Origin: Natrinema sp. DC36
GTDB lineage: Archaea; Halobacteriota; Halobacteria; Halobacteriales; Natrialbaceae
Assembly (NCBI RefSeq): GCF_020405225.1
Contig: NZ_CP084472.1
Span: 186,001 to 250,000 of the forward strand
DNA: 64,000 nt
Direction of reading: 5' to 3'
The notes under the pieces were generated by a model, which made no database searches, was not told the DNA's origin, and was given only the letters and a program-made list of their open reading frames with translations. This document shows, one piece after another, positions 9,390-18,702 of the stretch; within the stretch, counting starts at the first letter, position 1, and the number at the start of each line of letters is the position of its first letter. Both the position numbers and the translations under genes were made by a program.

Positions 9390-9615
9390 TGTATATAAGT
9401 CTAATGGCCACATGGAAGTGTGATACACTATGTCGTCTATTAGAACTTTCGATTATCGTGACCCTCTATTCCTGGAGACTATCGTGACGGTATCGGTTAA
9501 GCGAAATGTGAGGTCAGTAGGGAATCGGTCGGACAACGAGCACCACCGACGTCGGGATCGAGGGGGAAAACTACCGCGTTCGGCCAGAACTGGGGCGTAC
9601 GCGCAGTTCGACGGG

Positions 9616-9706
9616 TTTAAGTTCGGGATGACACTTGGTCCAAGGGAGACAGGCATCGCCTGTTTCACTGACCCGTAGGAGCACACCCTGCGTACTACGG
9701 AGGTGA
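9616..9706 (+). promoter_or_regulatory. rpl1 operon promoter and leader with hairpin
   Basis: A TATA-like 'tttaag' at 9616-9621 predicts a start of transcription near 9645. The leader then holds a 9-bp hairpin (stem 9646-9654 with 9658-9666, loop ATC) and ends with a full Shine-Dalgarno 'ggaggtga' at 9699-9706 before the rpl1 ATG. In Halobacterium the L1-L10-L12 leader is known to contain an L1-binding structure used for autoregulation, so this hairpin is a good candidate; that assignment is inference. An SD motif is notable in a genome where most promoters look leaderless. Confidence 0.55.
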
Positions 9707-9709
9707 ACG

Positions 9710-10342
9710 ATGGCAGATTCGGATATTAACACAGCAGTAGCCCGCGCACTCGAGGACTCGCCGGACCGGAACTTTACCGAGACGGTAGACCTCGCGATCA
9801 ATCTGCGCGACTTAGACCTGAACGAACCGTCGAACCGCGTTGACGAGTCGATCGTCCTGCCGTCCGGAACCGGCCAGGAAACTCGCATCGTCGTTATCGC
9901 CGAGGGTGAGACCGCAGTCCGCGCCGAAGAGGCGGCGGACGAGGTCCTCTCGGGGGACGACGTGGCCGATCTGGACGACGACGAAGCCAAGGACATGGCC
10001 GACGAGACGGACTTCTTCATCGCCGAAGAGTCGATGATGCAAGACATCGCCCGGCACCTGGGTACCGTTCTCGGTCCCCGAGGGAAGATGCCGGACCCGC
10101 TCGCGCCCGACGACGACGTCGTCGAAACCGTCAACCGACTCAAAAGTACCGTGCAGCTTCGCTCCGGCGACCGACGAACGTTCCACACGCTCGTCGGCGC
10201 CGAAGATATGGATGCCGAAGATATCGGCGACAACATCGACGTCATCCTGCGCCGACTGCACGCCGACCTCGAGAAGGGGCCCCAGAACATCGACGCCGTC
10301 TACGTGAAGACGACGATGGGGCCGTCCGTGGAGGTGGCCTAG
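9710..10342 (+). CDS. rpl1: 50S ribosomal protein L1
   Basis: A 210-residue L1 of the archaeal type, forming the L1 stalk of the large subunit. Typical segments are '[17 protein letters not shown]' near residue 21, '[10 protein letters not shown]' near residue 123, and the C-terminal '[11 protein letters not shown]'. First gene of the L1-L10-L12 operon; one base separates its stop from the L10 start. In archaea L1 represses translation of its own operon by binding the mRNA; the structured leader just upstream fits this. Confidence 0.95.
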   Translation: MADSDINTAVARALEDSPDRNFTETVDLAINLRDLDLNEPSNRVDESIVLPSGTGQETRIVVIAEGETAVRAEEAADEVLSGDDVADLDDDEAKDMADETDFFIAEESMMQDIARHLGTVLGPRGKMPDPLAPDDDVVETVNRLKSTVQLRSGDRRTFHTLVGAEDMDAEDIGDNIDVILRRLHADLEKGPQNIDAVYVKTTMGPSVEVA

Positions 10343-10343
10343 A

Positions 10344-11384
10344 ATGAGCGCACAGGCTGAACGCAAAACCGAGAACCTTCCCCAGTGGAAGAAAGAGGAA
10401 GTCGACGAGCTCGCACAGATCATCGACGAGTACGAGAGCGTCGGCGTCGTCGGCATCGCCGGCATTCCCTCGAAGCAGCTCCAGGATATGCGCCGCGACC
10501 TGCACGGAACCGCCGTGTTGCGCGTCAGCCGCAACACCCTGCAGACGCGTGCGCTCGAGGACGCCGGACTCGGCGACCTCGTCGAGCACATCGAGGGGCA
10601 GGTGGGTATCGTCGGAACCGACGAGAACCCGTTCTCGCTGTACAAGGAGCTCGAGGCGTCCAAGACGCCCGCACCGATCAACGAGGGCGAAGTCGCCCCG
10701 AACGACATCGTCATCCCCGAAGGGGACACCGGTGTCGATCCGGGGCCGTTCGTCGGTGAACTCCAGGGTGTCGGCGCGAACGCGCGCATCGAAGAGGGGT
10801 CGATCCAGGTCATGGAGGACTCGACGGTCCTCGAGGCCGGCGGAACCGTCTCCGCGGACCTGACGAACGTCCTCAACGAGCTCGGTATCGAGCCCAAGGA
10901 GGTCGGTCTCGACCTTCGCGCCGTCATCGCCGACGGCGTGCTCTTCAGTCCGGAGGACCTCGACATCGACGTCGACGCCTACCGGAGCGACGTGTCGACG
11001 GCCGCCGCCCGCGCTCGGAACCTCTCGCTCAACGCGAGCTTCCCGACCGCGACGACGGCTCCGACGCTCATCGCCAAGGCCACGGGCGAGGCCAAGAGCC
11101 TCGGCCTGCAGGCCGCCATCGAGGACGAAGCCCTCATGCCTGACCTCGTCAGCAAGGCCGACGCACAGCTGCGTGCGCTCGCGGCCCAGATCGACGACGA
11201 GGAGGCACTTCCTGACGAGCTTCAGGACGTCGCGGCGGCCGCCGAGCCGGCGGCGGCCGACGACGAAGACGAATCGGCAGACGACCAGACCGAAGACGAG
11301 ACCGAGACTGAGACCGAAGACGCCGACGATGACGACGAAGACGACGGTGACGGCGCGGCCGGTCTCGGCGAGATGTTCGGATAA
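10344..11384 (+). CDS. rpl10: 50S ribosomal protein L10 (P0)
   Basis: A 346-residue P0-type L10. The N-terminal RNA-binding domain has '[20 protein letters not shown]' and '[16 protein letters not shown]'; the middle carries the archaeal insertion; the C-terminal helical spine binds L12 dimers and ends in an acidic linker closing with 'GAAGLGEMF'. The same last residues (GLGELFG) end the L12 protein, as is known for the archaeal/eukaryal stalk, where this tail recruits elongation factors. It follows rpl1 by one base and precedes rpl12 by 23 bases. Confidence 0.95.
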   Translation: MSAQAERKTENLPQWKKEEVDELAQIIDEYESVGVVGIAGIPSKQLQDMRRDLHGTAVLRVSRNTLQTRALEDAGLGDLVEHIEGQVGIVGTDENPFSLYKELEASKTPAPINEGEVAPNDIVIPEGDTGVDPGPFVGELQGVGANARIEEGSIQVMEDSTVLEAGGTVSADLTNVLNELGIEPKEVGLDLRAVIADGVLFSPEDLDIDVDAYRSDVSTAAARARNLSLNASFPTATTAPTLIAKATGEAKSLGLQAAIEDEALMPDLVSKADAQLRALAAQIDDEEALPDELQDVAAAAEPAAADDEDESADDQTEDETETETEDADDDDEDDGDGAAGLGEMFG

Positions 11385-11407
11385 CACTACCAACAGAGGA
11401 TCCAACA

Positions 11408-11758
11408 ATGGAATACGTATACGCTGCACTCATCCTGAACGAATCGGACGAAGAGATCAACGAAGACAACCTGACGAACGTGCTCGACGCTGCCGGCGTC
11501 GACGTCGAAGAGTCCCGCGTCAAGGCGCTCGTCGCCGCGCTCGAGGACGTCGACATCGACGAGGCAGTCTCCGAGGCCGCCGCCGTCCCCGCCGGTGGAG
11601 CCGCCGCAGGCGGCGCCGCGGGCGGCGAGGCCGCTGCCGACGAAGGCGGCGACGAGGACGAGGAAGCCGAAGAGACCAGCGACGTGCCGGACACGACGGA
11701 CGACGACGACGAGGACGACGAGGCCGACGGCGAGGGTCTCGGCGAACTCTTCGGATAA
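11408..11758 (+). CDS. rpl12: 50S ribosomal protein L12 (P1)
   Basis: A 116-residue stalk protein. The N-terminal dimerisation domain begins '[17 protein letters not shown]' and is followed by an alanine/glycine-rich hinge, a long run of D/E and the conserved tail 'GLGELFG', which binds translation factors. Last gene of the L1-L10-L12 operon. Hinge and acidic segment are longer than in non-halophiles, as is normal for haloarchaea. Confidence 0.95.
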   Translation: MEYVYAALILNESDEEINEDNLTNVLDAAGVDVEESRVKALVAALEDVDIDEAVSEAAAVPAGGAAAGGAAGGEAAADEGGDEDEEAEETSDVPDTTDDDDEDDEADGEGLGELFG

Positions 11759-11795
11759 CGCTCACGTCGATCCGGTTTCGACGAGCTGTTACCAT

Positions 11796-11806
11796 CCATT
11801 TTATTT
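11796..11806 (+). terminator. T-rich candidate terminator after rpl12
   Basis: A short T-rich stretch ('cattttattt') about 40 bases after the rpl12 stop. Archaeal transcription ends at T tracts without a strict hairpin, so this is a plausible end of the ribosomal operon. Weak evidence only. Confidence 0.35.
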
Positions 11807-11896
11807 CGGCTCGAGGGAGAGTGGCGACGCTGCACCGCCTCGAGGCGATTCGATTCCGTTCGATTAGGGCGAGACCCTGCCGAATCTGGGTGATTC

Positions 11897-11932
11897 CCCA
11901 CCCGGGTGGGCAGACTCCCCGCTCGAGCGGGG
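11897..11932. repeat. Two tandem perfect palindromes
   Basis: CCCACCCGGGTGGG (11897-11910) and CCCCGCTCGAGCGGGG (11917-11932) are perfect 14- and 16-bp palindromes six bases apart, between rpl12 and the TctA-type gene. They lie about 50-85 bases before the next start codon, so they could be a regulator site for that gene or hairpins ending read-through. No T tract follows directly. Confidence 0.5.
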
Positions 11933-11980
11933 CGGTATCGGTCCGACATCATATAAACCAGGGCGCGGCCAGAGTCAGCG

Positions 11981-13219
11981 ATGCCCGCCCCGGTCGAGTT
12001 CGTCGTCGAGCCAGCGCTGGCGGTGCAGTTACTCGCGTGGGTGCTCGCCGGCTCGCTGCTGGGAAGTTGCAGCGGGCTCGTCCCGGGACTGCACGCGAAC
12101 AACTTCGCGTTCTTGCTGGCGGGGGTCGCACCCTCCGTACCCGGCCCGCCGCTGTTCGTCGGCTGTGCGATGCTCGCGGCCGGCGTCGTTCACACGTTCT
12201 GTAACGCCGTCCCCGCGATGGCGCTCGGCGTCCCCGACGCGGAGATGGCCGTCACTGCACTGCCGGGTCATCGGATGGTGCTCGAGGGGCGGGGGTACGA
12301 GGCCGTTCGACTGTCCGCGCTCGGCAGTATTCTCGCCGTCCTCGCCGCGGTGCCGCTCGCGGTACCCGTCACGTGGACGGTGACGGCCGCCTATCCCACG
12401 ATCCGGGCACACCTGTCGCTTTTGCTCGCGATGGTGGCGGTCGCGTTGATCGCGTCGGAACGCACGTGGCGTGGTCGACTCGGCGGCCTGCTGTCGTTCG
12501 GGCTCGCGACCGGTCTCGGCGCGCTCACCTTGGATCTCACCGCGGACGCCCCCCTCGAGGCGGGCGGCACTCTCGCGCCGCTGTTCGCCGGCCTCTTCGG
12601 TGCGCCCGTGTTGATCGACGCGATTCGCGGCAGCGGGATCCCGCCACAGGACGGCGACGAGATCACGACCTCTCGGCGTTTCGTCGGCACGACGGCGTTC
12701 GCCGGCGCGCTCGCAGGGGCCGTGGTCGGCTACATTCCCGGTATCTCGGCCGCCATCGCGGCCGTCGCAGTGCTGGCGGTCGTTCCGAACGGCGCTAGCG
12801 ACCGCGGGTATATCGTCGCGACCAGCGGCGTCGACACGGCCAACACGATCTTCGCTCTCTTCGCGTTGGTCGCCATCGGGCAGCCCCGAACCGGCGTGCT
12901 CGTCGCCTTCGAGGGAACTGCGGCCCCGCTCGAGTTACCGGTTTTGCTCGCGAGCGTGGTCCTCGCGGGGCTGGTCGGCTTCGCGCTCGTTATCGTCGCC
13001 GGGGACGCCTATCTCGACCTCGTCGGTCGGCTCCCGTACTGGAAAATTTCGGGTGCGGTTCTCGTCTTGCTGCTGGGGCTCTCGTACCTGTTTACCGGTC
13101 CGGTTGGCATCGTGATCTTCCTCGTCGCGACCGCGGTCGGAATGGTTCCGGTTCGATTGCGCTGTCGACGCGTGCATCTGATGGGCGTCCTGATCGGACC
13201 GCTAATGCTCGGGCTCTGA
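11981..13219 (+). CDS. TctA-type (DUF112) transporter permease
   Basis: A 412-residue integral membrane protein with about ten spanning segments. It shows the two-fold internal repeat of TctA permeases: 'CSGLVPGLHANNFAF' near residue 28 and 'VGYIPGISAAIAAVAV' near residue 248 are the matching G-x-x-P-G-x loops. In bacteria TctA works with TctB and the periplasmic TctC to import citrate-like tricarboxylates; neither partner is encoded nearby, as is common for the stand-alone haloarchaeal branch. Substrate therefore unknown. A TATA-like 'catataaac' is seen about 30 bases upstream. Confidence 0.82.
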   Translation: MPAPVEFVVEPALAVQLLAWVLAGSLLGSCSGLVPGLHANNFAFLLAGVAPSVPGPPLFVGCAMLAAGVVHTFCNAVPAMALGVPDAEMAVTALPGHRMVLEGRGYEAVRLSALGSILAVLAAVPLAVPVTWTVTAAYPTIRAHLSLLLAMVAVALIASERTWRGRLGGLLSFGLATGLGALTLDLTADAPLEAGGTLAPLFAGLFGAPVLIDAIRGSGIPPQDGDEITTSRRFVGTTAFAGALAGAVVGYIPGISAAIAAVAVLAVVPNGASDRGYIVATSGVDTANTIFALFALVAIGQPRTGVLVAFEGTAAPLELPVLLASVVLAGLVGFALVIVAGDAYLDLVGRLPYWKISGAVLVLLLGLSYLFTGPVGIVIFLVATAVGMVPVRLRCRRVHLMGVLIGPLMLGL

Positions 13220-13359
13220 TGGGGGCCGCTGGACGTCGCTTTCGGCGCACCCGCAGGACGGTCGCAGTCGCGCCGGGAAGCCGTCACAACAGTCTGTCTG
13301 ACCCCGCTGTATGAGTCGCCGTAAATCGATCAGTTACTCGGGTCCGCTACTCGAGTCCA

Positions 13360-14208
13360 CTACTCGGATCCGCAACTCGTGCCCGCCGCTCGAGCCGCCG
13401 TCACGAGGGCCGCGACGCGCTCCTGCGAGACGGGATCGGTCGTCACGCCGCCGCGTTTGAGTGCGGTGCCGACGATGACGCCGTCCGCGCCCGCCTCGAG
13501 GTAGTCGTCCACCGTCTCGTTCGTCACGCCGCTCCCGACGAATACGGGCGGTCCGGGATCGTCCTGCTCGGTGAGTGCATCGGTGACGCGTTCGGTGGCT
13601 GCTACTGGTGTTTCGACGCCTGTTCCTGAGCCGGAGACGATGACGCCGTCGGCGTTCCCGCGTTCGACCGTCTCGAGCGCCGCGCGCCCGATATCCGCCT
13701 CACCGATCGGCGTCGCGTGTTTGACGTGGACGTCCGCGAGAATCGACACGTCGGTCTCGAGCCGGTCGCGAAGCCGGAGCGTCTCGTGGGCGCGCCCCTC
13801 GAGGATCCCTTGATCGGTCGCGGCGGAGCCGACGTGGACGTTAACGCGAACGAAATCGGCGTCGACGGCCGCGGCGATCGAAACCGCTGCGGTGGCGTCG
13901 TTTCGCAACACGTTGATGCCGACCGGGACGTCGACGGCGTCGGTCAGGACCGTCGCGATAGCGGTCAGTTCGGCGACGACGTGTTGCGGAACAGAATCCG
14001 GATAGAACGGTGCGTCGCCGAAGTTCTCGAGGATGATGCCGTCGATTCCGCCCGCCTCGAGCCGGCGGGCGTCCTCGAGCGCGCGAGTTCGAACGGCCTC
14101 GCGGTCGCCGTCGAATCCCGGTGCACCGGGGAGCGCCGGGAGGTGAACCATCCCGATGACGGGGCGGCCGGCATCGAATCGATCCAGCACGGGGCCGTTC
14201 GTGGTCAT
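13360..14208 (-). CDS. BtpA/SgcQ family protein
   Basis: A 282-residue TIM-barrel-like protein of the BtpA family. 'VIGMVHLPALPGAPGF' near residue 17, 'GIDGIILENFGDAPFY' near residue 54, 'VGINVLRND', 'FVRVNVHVGSAATDQG' and the phosphate-binding-like 'PVFVGSGVTNETVDDYLEAG' are the family blocks. BtpA was first linked to photosystem I stability in cyanobacteria, but archaeal members have no proven role; the fold suggests an aldolase- or phosphosugar-type enzyme. It is transcribed divergently from the OYE gene. Confidence 0.85.
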   Translation of the reverse strand: MTTNGPVLDRFDAGRPVIGMVHLPALPGAPGFDGDREAVRTRALEDARRLEAGGIDGIILENFGDAPFYPDSVPQHVVAELTAIATVLTDAVDVPVGINVLRNDATAAVSIAAAVDADFVRVNVHVGSAATDQGILEGRAHETLRLRDRLETDVSILADVHVKHATPIGEADIGRAALETVERGNADGVIVSGSGTGVETPVAATERVTDALTEQDDPGPPVFVGSGVTNETVDDYLEAGADGVIVGTALKRGGVTTDPVSQERVAALVTAARAAGTSCGSE

Positions 14209-14344
14209 GTCCGTACTCGGACCGCCGGCGGAATAAGTGGCCGTGGTACTCCATCGGGTGGCCCCTCAACCTCGACCTTTCTCGAGTCGGCAATCCCCGC
14301 TCCCTTCACGGCCGTTTTCTCGCCGGCGTGGCTACCCTCGATCG

Positions 14345-15463
14345 ATGGCCGACGTACTCTCTCCGTTGTCGATACGTGATATAGAGTCTACAAATCGAAT
14401 CGCCGTCTCTCCAATGTGCCAGTACTCCTGCGAGACGGACGGGCTCCCGACCGAGTGGCACCGCGTCCACCTCGGAAGCCGGGCCGTGGGCGGTGCCGGT
14501 ATCGTCATGACCGAAGCGACGGCCGTCGAGCCCGCCGGCCGAATTACGCCTCACGACCTCGGAATCTGGAGCGACGAGCACGCCGCCGCACTCGAGCCGA
14601 TCACCGAGTTCGTCCGCGAGCAGGGCGGGGTGCCGGCGATCCAGCTCGCCCACGCGGGCCACAAGGCCAGCAAGAAGCGACCGTGGGACGGTAACGTCCC
14701 GATTCGGCCGGACGAGACCGATCCCGACGGTGCGTCGGGCTGGGAGGTCCTCTCACCGTCGCCGGAGGCGTATCCGCCGTTCGACGGCGACCGACCGGCG
14801 ATGCGAACGGCAGATCAGGACGACATCGAGGGCGTGATCGACGCCTACCGCGCCGCGGCTGAACGCTCGCTCGAGGCGGGCTTCGAGATCGCCGAGGTCC
14901 ACGCGGCCCACGGCTACCTGCTCCACGAATTCCTTTCGCCGGTGACGAACCGCCGCGAGGACGACTACGGCGGCAGCTTCGAGAACCGCACGCGGCTGGT
15001 CCGCGAGGTCGTCGCCGCCGTCCGCGATGTCTGGCCCGACGGCAAGCCGATTTTCGTCCGCATCTCCGGCACGGACTGGCTCGACGACCGCGAGTCGTGG
15101 GATATCGAGCAGTCGGTGCGGCTGGCGGACGCGCTCGCCGAGCTGGGCGTCGATCTGGTCGACGTCAGTTCGGGCGGGCTCCACCCCGATCAGGCGATCT
15201 CCGGTGGGCCGAACTTTCAGGTACCACTGGCCGAGCAGGTCCGAGAGGGTGCCGACGTCGCCGTCGGCGCGGTCGGCGGCGTCACAGAACCCGAACAGGC
15301 CGACGCGCTGATTCGCAACGGTCGAGCCGACCTCGTGCTCGTGGGCCGGGAGTTCCTGCGCGATCCGTACTTCGGACTCCGCGCGGCCGACGACCTCGAG
15401 CGCGATCCGGACGACGCCGCGGCGGAGTGGCCGGTGCAGTACCGGCGTGCGGTCCAGCGATAG
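14345..15463 (+). CDS. NADH:flavin oxidoreductase, Old Yellow Enzyme family
   Basis: A 372-residue FMN-dependent ene-reductase of the YqjM type, which reduces activated C=C bonds with NAD(P)H. FMN and substrate blocks: 'RIAVSPMCQYSCETDG' (the cysteine that tunes FMN), 'IQLAHAGHKA', 'EVHAAHGYLLHEFLSP' and 'DDYGGSFENRTRL'; C-terminal 'DLVLVGREFLRDPYF' binds the FMN phosphate. The ATG at 14345 starts the family N-terminus 'LSPLSIRDIESTNRI'; the upstream frame to 14237 is arginine-rich noise. Cytoplasmic; physiological substrate unknown. Confidence 0.9.
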   Translation: MADVLSPLSIRDIESTNRIAVSPMCQYSCETDGLPTEWHRVHLGSRAVGGAGIVMTEATAVEPAGRITPHDLGIWSDEHAAALEPITEFVREQGGVPAIQLAHAGHKASKKRPWDGNVPIRPDETDPDGASGWEVLSPSPEAYPPFDGDRPAMRTADQDDIEGVIDAYRAAAERSLEAGFEIAEVHAAHGYLLHEFLSPVTNRREDDYGGSFENRTRLVREVVAAVRDVWPDGKPIFVRISGTDWLDDRESWDIEQSVRLADALAELGVDLVDVSSGGLHPDQAISGGPNFQVPLAEQVREGADVAVGAVGGVTEPEQADALIRNGRADLVLVGREFLRDPYFGLRAADDLERDPDDAAAEWPVQYRRAVQR

Positions 15464-15495
15464 GCACTCCCGTCGAACGCGGCGGACCGGCGCTC

Positions 15496-16656
15496 TCAGT
15501 CGGAGACCGTTCCGAGTTCGGTTTCGTCGGGGTTCGGCCCGCTCACTCGGAACCCGGGCTCGTCGCGAGCGGAGTGAACCCGTTGCGGGTAGGGAATCGT
15601 AATTCCCTCGCGATCGAAGGCGTCGCTGATCGCATCGATCACTGCCGTCTGGGCGTCGAGTTTGCGGCGCATCGTCGGATCGCTGATCCAGACGCGACAC
15701 TCGACGACCACCGACGAATCGTCGAACCGTTTGGCGATCACCTGCGGGTTGGGCGCGTTCTTGATCTCCTCGAGGTCTTCGACCCCCTCGACGATGGTGG
15801 AGCGGGCACGCTCGAGGTCGGCGTCGTAATCGACGCCGACGTCGACGTCGACCCGGAGCTGATCGTTCTTCGAGTAGTTCGTCAGCGGACTGTTGGTCAC
15901 CTTATCGTTGGGAACGAGGACGTGCTTGTCGCCGAACGTCTGGATCTGGGTCGTGAAGATGGTGACGTCGGTGACGATCCCGGCGGTCTCGTTGACCTCG
16001 ATCCAGTCGCCCACGGCGAACGGGCGCGAGAAGAGCAGGATGAACCCGGCGATCATGGCCGTCAACGTCTCTCGAGCCGTCAGTGCGACGATAGCCGTGA
16101 TCGCGCCCGCACCGAGGAAGATGTTCGTGAGATCGATTCCCCAGAGGGTGAGCAACACGGTCCCGGCGAAGGCGACGATTCCGATGTCGGCGACGTGATA
16201 GGCGACCTCGCTCTGATGTTTCGTGAGCGCCTTCGTCTGGGACAGCTTGTCGATCGAGCGGTTGACGAACCGCATCACGAGATAGGCGGTGACGATCACT
16301 GCGGCGGTGATCAGCTGCCGGGCGGCCAGCCACCGATCGATCAGCATCGTCTCGAGCGTATACCTGAGGAGATACGTGACCTGCCAGATGACGCCGAAGA
16401 CGTAGACGGCAGCGACGACGAACCCGGCGAGCACGAGGACGGAACTCGCTTCGGCGAGTTGCTTGCCGTACCGGCGGCGGAATACACGTCGAACGCGGTC
16501 GGCGATCTCGATTCCAAGCGGGAGCAACGCGACGAGGAGGAACGTCGCGAGTAGTTTCGCCTCGAACGACGCCAGATAGGTTTCCTGAAGCCAGGGAATC
16601 GGATCCGGACGAAGGGGCGATTGGAGCGGGAAGACGCTCGATAAGACGCGGGACAT
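15496..16656 (-). CDS. mscS: Small-conductance mechanosensitive channel (MscS family)
   Basis: A 386-residue MscS-type channel that opens under membrane tension to release solutes during osmotic downshock. Four or five spanning segments precede the pore helix 'FLGAGAITAIVALTARETLT' (about residues 180-200), with the glycine/alanine packing of TM3. The beta domain starts 'RPFAVGDWIEVNETAGIV' and 'VLVPNDKVTNSPLTNYS', both strongly conserved. The C-terminal alpha/beta domain is complete. Single gene. Confidence 0.9.
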   Translation of the reverse strand: MSRVLSSVFPLQSPLRPDPIPWLQETYLASFEAKLLATFLLVALLPLGIEIADRVRRVFRRRYGKQLAEASSVLVLAGFVVAAVYVFGVIWQVTYLLRYTLETMLIDRWLAARQLITAAVIVTAYLVMRFVNRSIDKLSQTKALTKHQSEVAYHVADIGIVAFAGTVLLTLWGIDLTNIFLGAGAITAIVALTARETLTAMIAGFILLFSRPFAVGDWIEVNETAGIVTDVTIFTTQIQTFGDKHVLVPNDKVTNSPLTNYSKNDQLRVDVDVGVDYDADLERARSTIVEGVEDLEEIKNAPNPQVIAKRFDDSSVVVECRVWISDPTMRRKLDAQTAVIDAISDAFDREGITIPYPQRVHSARDEPGFRVSGPNPDETELGTVSD

Positions 16657-16784
16657 TCAGCGTCCGTGATAGTCAGTCGGCGGGCGTGAGGACTAACCCG
16701 GCAGTTGCAACCCCGCCGTCGCCGTGGGCTGTTCCGCCAGCCGGACGGTCACTCTCCAACGAAACGAGGGCGACGTGGAACTGA

Positions 16785-17573
16785 TCAGGTCTCGTCGTAG
16801 TCGTCCAACCAGCCCGTGACCGAGGACTGCAACGCGCCGGTCGTCGTCCCGATATTCAGCATCTGATAGCCGTTTCGAGCCTTCTGGTTGACGTCATCCA
16901 TACCGAATCCGAGTCCGCCCACTGGAACGTCCGCCTCGACGGCGGCCGACCGGATCGTCTCGACGGCCTCCTCGACCGTCGGATGGTCGAACTCGCCCGG
17001 ATGGCCCAGCGAGACCGAGAGATCGAGCGGGCCGATGAAGACGAAGCCGAGTTCTGGCACCGCGAGGATATCCTCGAGATCGTCGAGGGCCGACTCGGTC
17101 TCGACCGTGACGCCGACGACGGCCGATTCGTCCTCGCTGGTCACGTAGTCGTCGGTCAGCCCCCAGCGACTGGCACGCGGGTTGGCCATACCGCGTCGGC
17201 CGGGCTCGCCGTCGTACTCGAACCGGCCCGCTCGTACCGCCGCCTCGAGTTCCTCGGCGCTCCCGACCCGTGGAAGAAAGACGTTTCGGACGCCGGCATC
17301 GAGGGCTTTCCGAACGAGCGAGGGATCGGTGTCCGGCACGCGGACCAGCAGCTCCGTGTCGGTACCGTCCGCCGCGCGAAGCAGTGCTTCCAGCTGGCCG
17401 GTGTCCCGCGGACTCGGACCACCGTGCTCGAGGTCGATCCAGACGAAATCGACGCCGAGCGCCGCGTAGAGTTCGACCACCGTCGGGCTGTACGTATTCT
17501 CGAGGACCCCGAGCGCGACCTCGCCGGACTCGAGGGTCTCGCGGAGTGCATTACCGCGGGGCTGATGGCTCAC
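16785..17573 (-). CDS. HpcH/HpaI aldolase family protein
   Basis: A 262-residue TIM-barrel class II aldolase (2,4-dihydroxyhept-2-ene-1,7-dioate aldolase type), cleaving or forming C-C bonds with pyruvate. Family marks: 'DFVWIDLEHGGPS' near residue 42, 'LVRVPDTDPSLVRKALDAG', 'NVFLPRV' and 'LGFVFIGPLDLSVSLGHPG' with the metal-site E/D residues. The GTG at 17573 is preferred to the upstream GTG at 17597 because 'tttaag' sits 24-30 bases before it, the leaderless geometry. Natural substrate unknown. Confidence 0.85.
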   Translation of the reverse strand: MSHQPRGNALRETLESGEVALGVLENTYSPTVVELYAALGVDFVWIDLEHGGPSPRDTGQLEALLRAADGTDTELLVRVPDTDPSLVRKALDAGVRNVFLPRVGSAEELEAAVRAGRFEYDGEPGRRGMANPRASRWGLTDDYVTSEDESAVVGVTVETESALDDLEDILAVPELGFVFIGPLDLSVSLGHPGEFDHPTVEEAVETIRSAAVEADVPVGGLGFGMDDVNQKARNGYQMLNIGTTTGALQSSVTGWLDDYDET

Positions 17574-17651
17574 GACCAACCCTACCACGCCCAGCACTTA
17601 AACCGGGGCTCCGACAGCGCCCCGATCAGATGTTCCGCGTCGAATCAGCCC

Positions 17652-18263
17652 CTACTCGTCTTTCCACTTGACCGAGCAGCCTCGAGACGGCTGCCACTCG
17701 AGGTCGACGGCCTCGCCCGCCAGCACGGCGTCGATGGCTTCGCGGATGTGGACCCGGGTCGGTTCGTCGTCGGGGTTCAGCGCGTCGTCGAGGCGGCCCT
17801 GGTAGACGAGTTCGAACTCGCCGTCCTCGGCTCGCGGCTCTGCCGCTCGCCCCTCCGCGGCGCGTTGCGCCGCGCGCCGAGCGAAGAGGAACGGGTCCGG
17901 CGTGCAGACCGCGCCGTACTCGCGGGCAACCGTCTGACTCTCGTCGCGTAGATAGGCGTCGTAGTCGATTTCCCCCTCGGCGACGAACTCCTGCATCTTC
18001 TCGACGGAATCGTCGGGGTACTCCTCGGCGTCGTTGGGGTTGATTCCGACCACTGCGACATCGTCGTACTCGTCGGCCAGTTCGTTCAGCAGGCCGAACT
18101 TCGCCTGCGCGTACGGGCAGTGATTGCAGGTGAAGACGAGCAACAGCGCCTCGGCGTCGGCGAACGACTCGAGCGTGTACGTCTCGCCGTCGACGCCCTC
18201 GAGTTCGAAGTCGGGCGCAGCGTCGCCGGCCTCGAGTGCGGAGTCGGACTCTTTCATGACCAT
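17652..18263 (-). CDS. Thioredoxin-like (AhpC/TSA-type) redox protein
   Basis: A 203-residue thioredoxin-fold protein. 'GDAAPDFELEGVDGETY' is the peroxiredoxin/TlpA-type N-terminus and 'LVFTCNHCPYAQAK' near residue 43 holds the redox pair C-x-x-C; 'VAVVGINPND' and 'YGAVCTPDPFLF' carry the cis-proline side. This matches the 'thioredoxin family' branch with CNHCPY, often reducing or sensing oxidised proteins. No signal peptide, so cytoplasmic. The first ATG is at 18263; a second Met lies at residue 3. Confidence 0.85.
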   Translation of the reverse strand: MVMKESDSALEAGDAAPDFELEGVDGETYTLESFADAEALLLVFTCNHCPYAQAKFGLLNELADEYDDVAVVGINPNDAEEYPDDSVEKMQEFVAEGEIDYDAYLRDESQTVAREYGAVCTPDPFLFARRAAQRAAEGRAAEPRAEDGEFELVYQGRLDDALNPDDEPTRVHIREAIDAVLAGEAVDLEWQPSRGCSVKWKDE

Positions 18264-18356
18264 ACCGTTGATTCGTCTCGTTCGTCCTTAATCGTCACGT
18301 TCGCTGAAGCGACCCGCTCGGCCGGGGCCGTTCCCAGCGGCTACCCCGCGAGGACC

Positions 18357-18584
18357 CTAGCCGAAGAGTTCCGCGATCGAGAGGAGAACGTCGGGGGCGA
18401 TCGCCACCGCGAGCCCGACGACGATCAGGGCGAGCGGGACGACGAGCAGTCCCATGTCAGTCAGCAGCCAGAGGCCGAGGCCGGCCAGCACGGTGAGCAG
18501 GCCGACCAGGCGGAGCAGCCACACGAACGCGCCCTCGAGTTCCGAATCGGCGACGACATCAACGAAGTCGAGTACGTCGTCCAT
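18357..18584 (-). CDS. Small two-span membrane protein
   Basis: A 75-residue protein: an acidic N-terminal 18 residues, then hydrophobic segments 'VWLLRLVGLLTVLAGLGLWL' and 'GLLVVPLALIVVGLAVAIA', then a short amphipathic end. No family recognised. It is monocistronic, between the thioredoxin-like gene and an acidic protein gene. Confidence 0.65.
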   Translation of the reverse strand: MDDVLDFVDVVADSELEGAFVWLLRLVGLLTVLAGLGLWLLTDMGLLVVPLALIVVGLAVAIAPDVLLSIAELFG

Positions 18585-18702
18585 GATCGTCCGGATCTGG
18601 CCGTCGAAGCTCCTTAATTCCAGCGCTCCGTGAGTCGAGATCAGTTCGCAACGAGGCCAGTGACGACTTACATATTAGTACCCCCGGCCGCATCGACAGG
18701 GT

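Noticed and set aside
9430-9678. 82-codon plus-strand frame before rpl1
   Set aside because: It runs through the rpl1 promoter and leader, and its sequence is arginine-rich without any family character.
14237-14344. N-terminal extension of the OYE gene
   Set aside because: The added 36 residues are arginine/proline-rich and unlike the family, which begins at the ATG at 14345.
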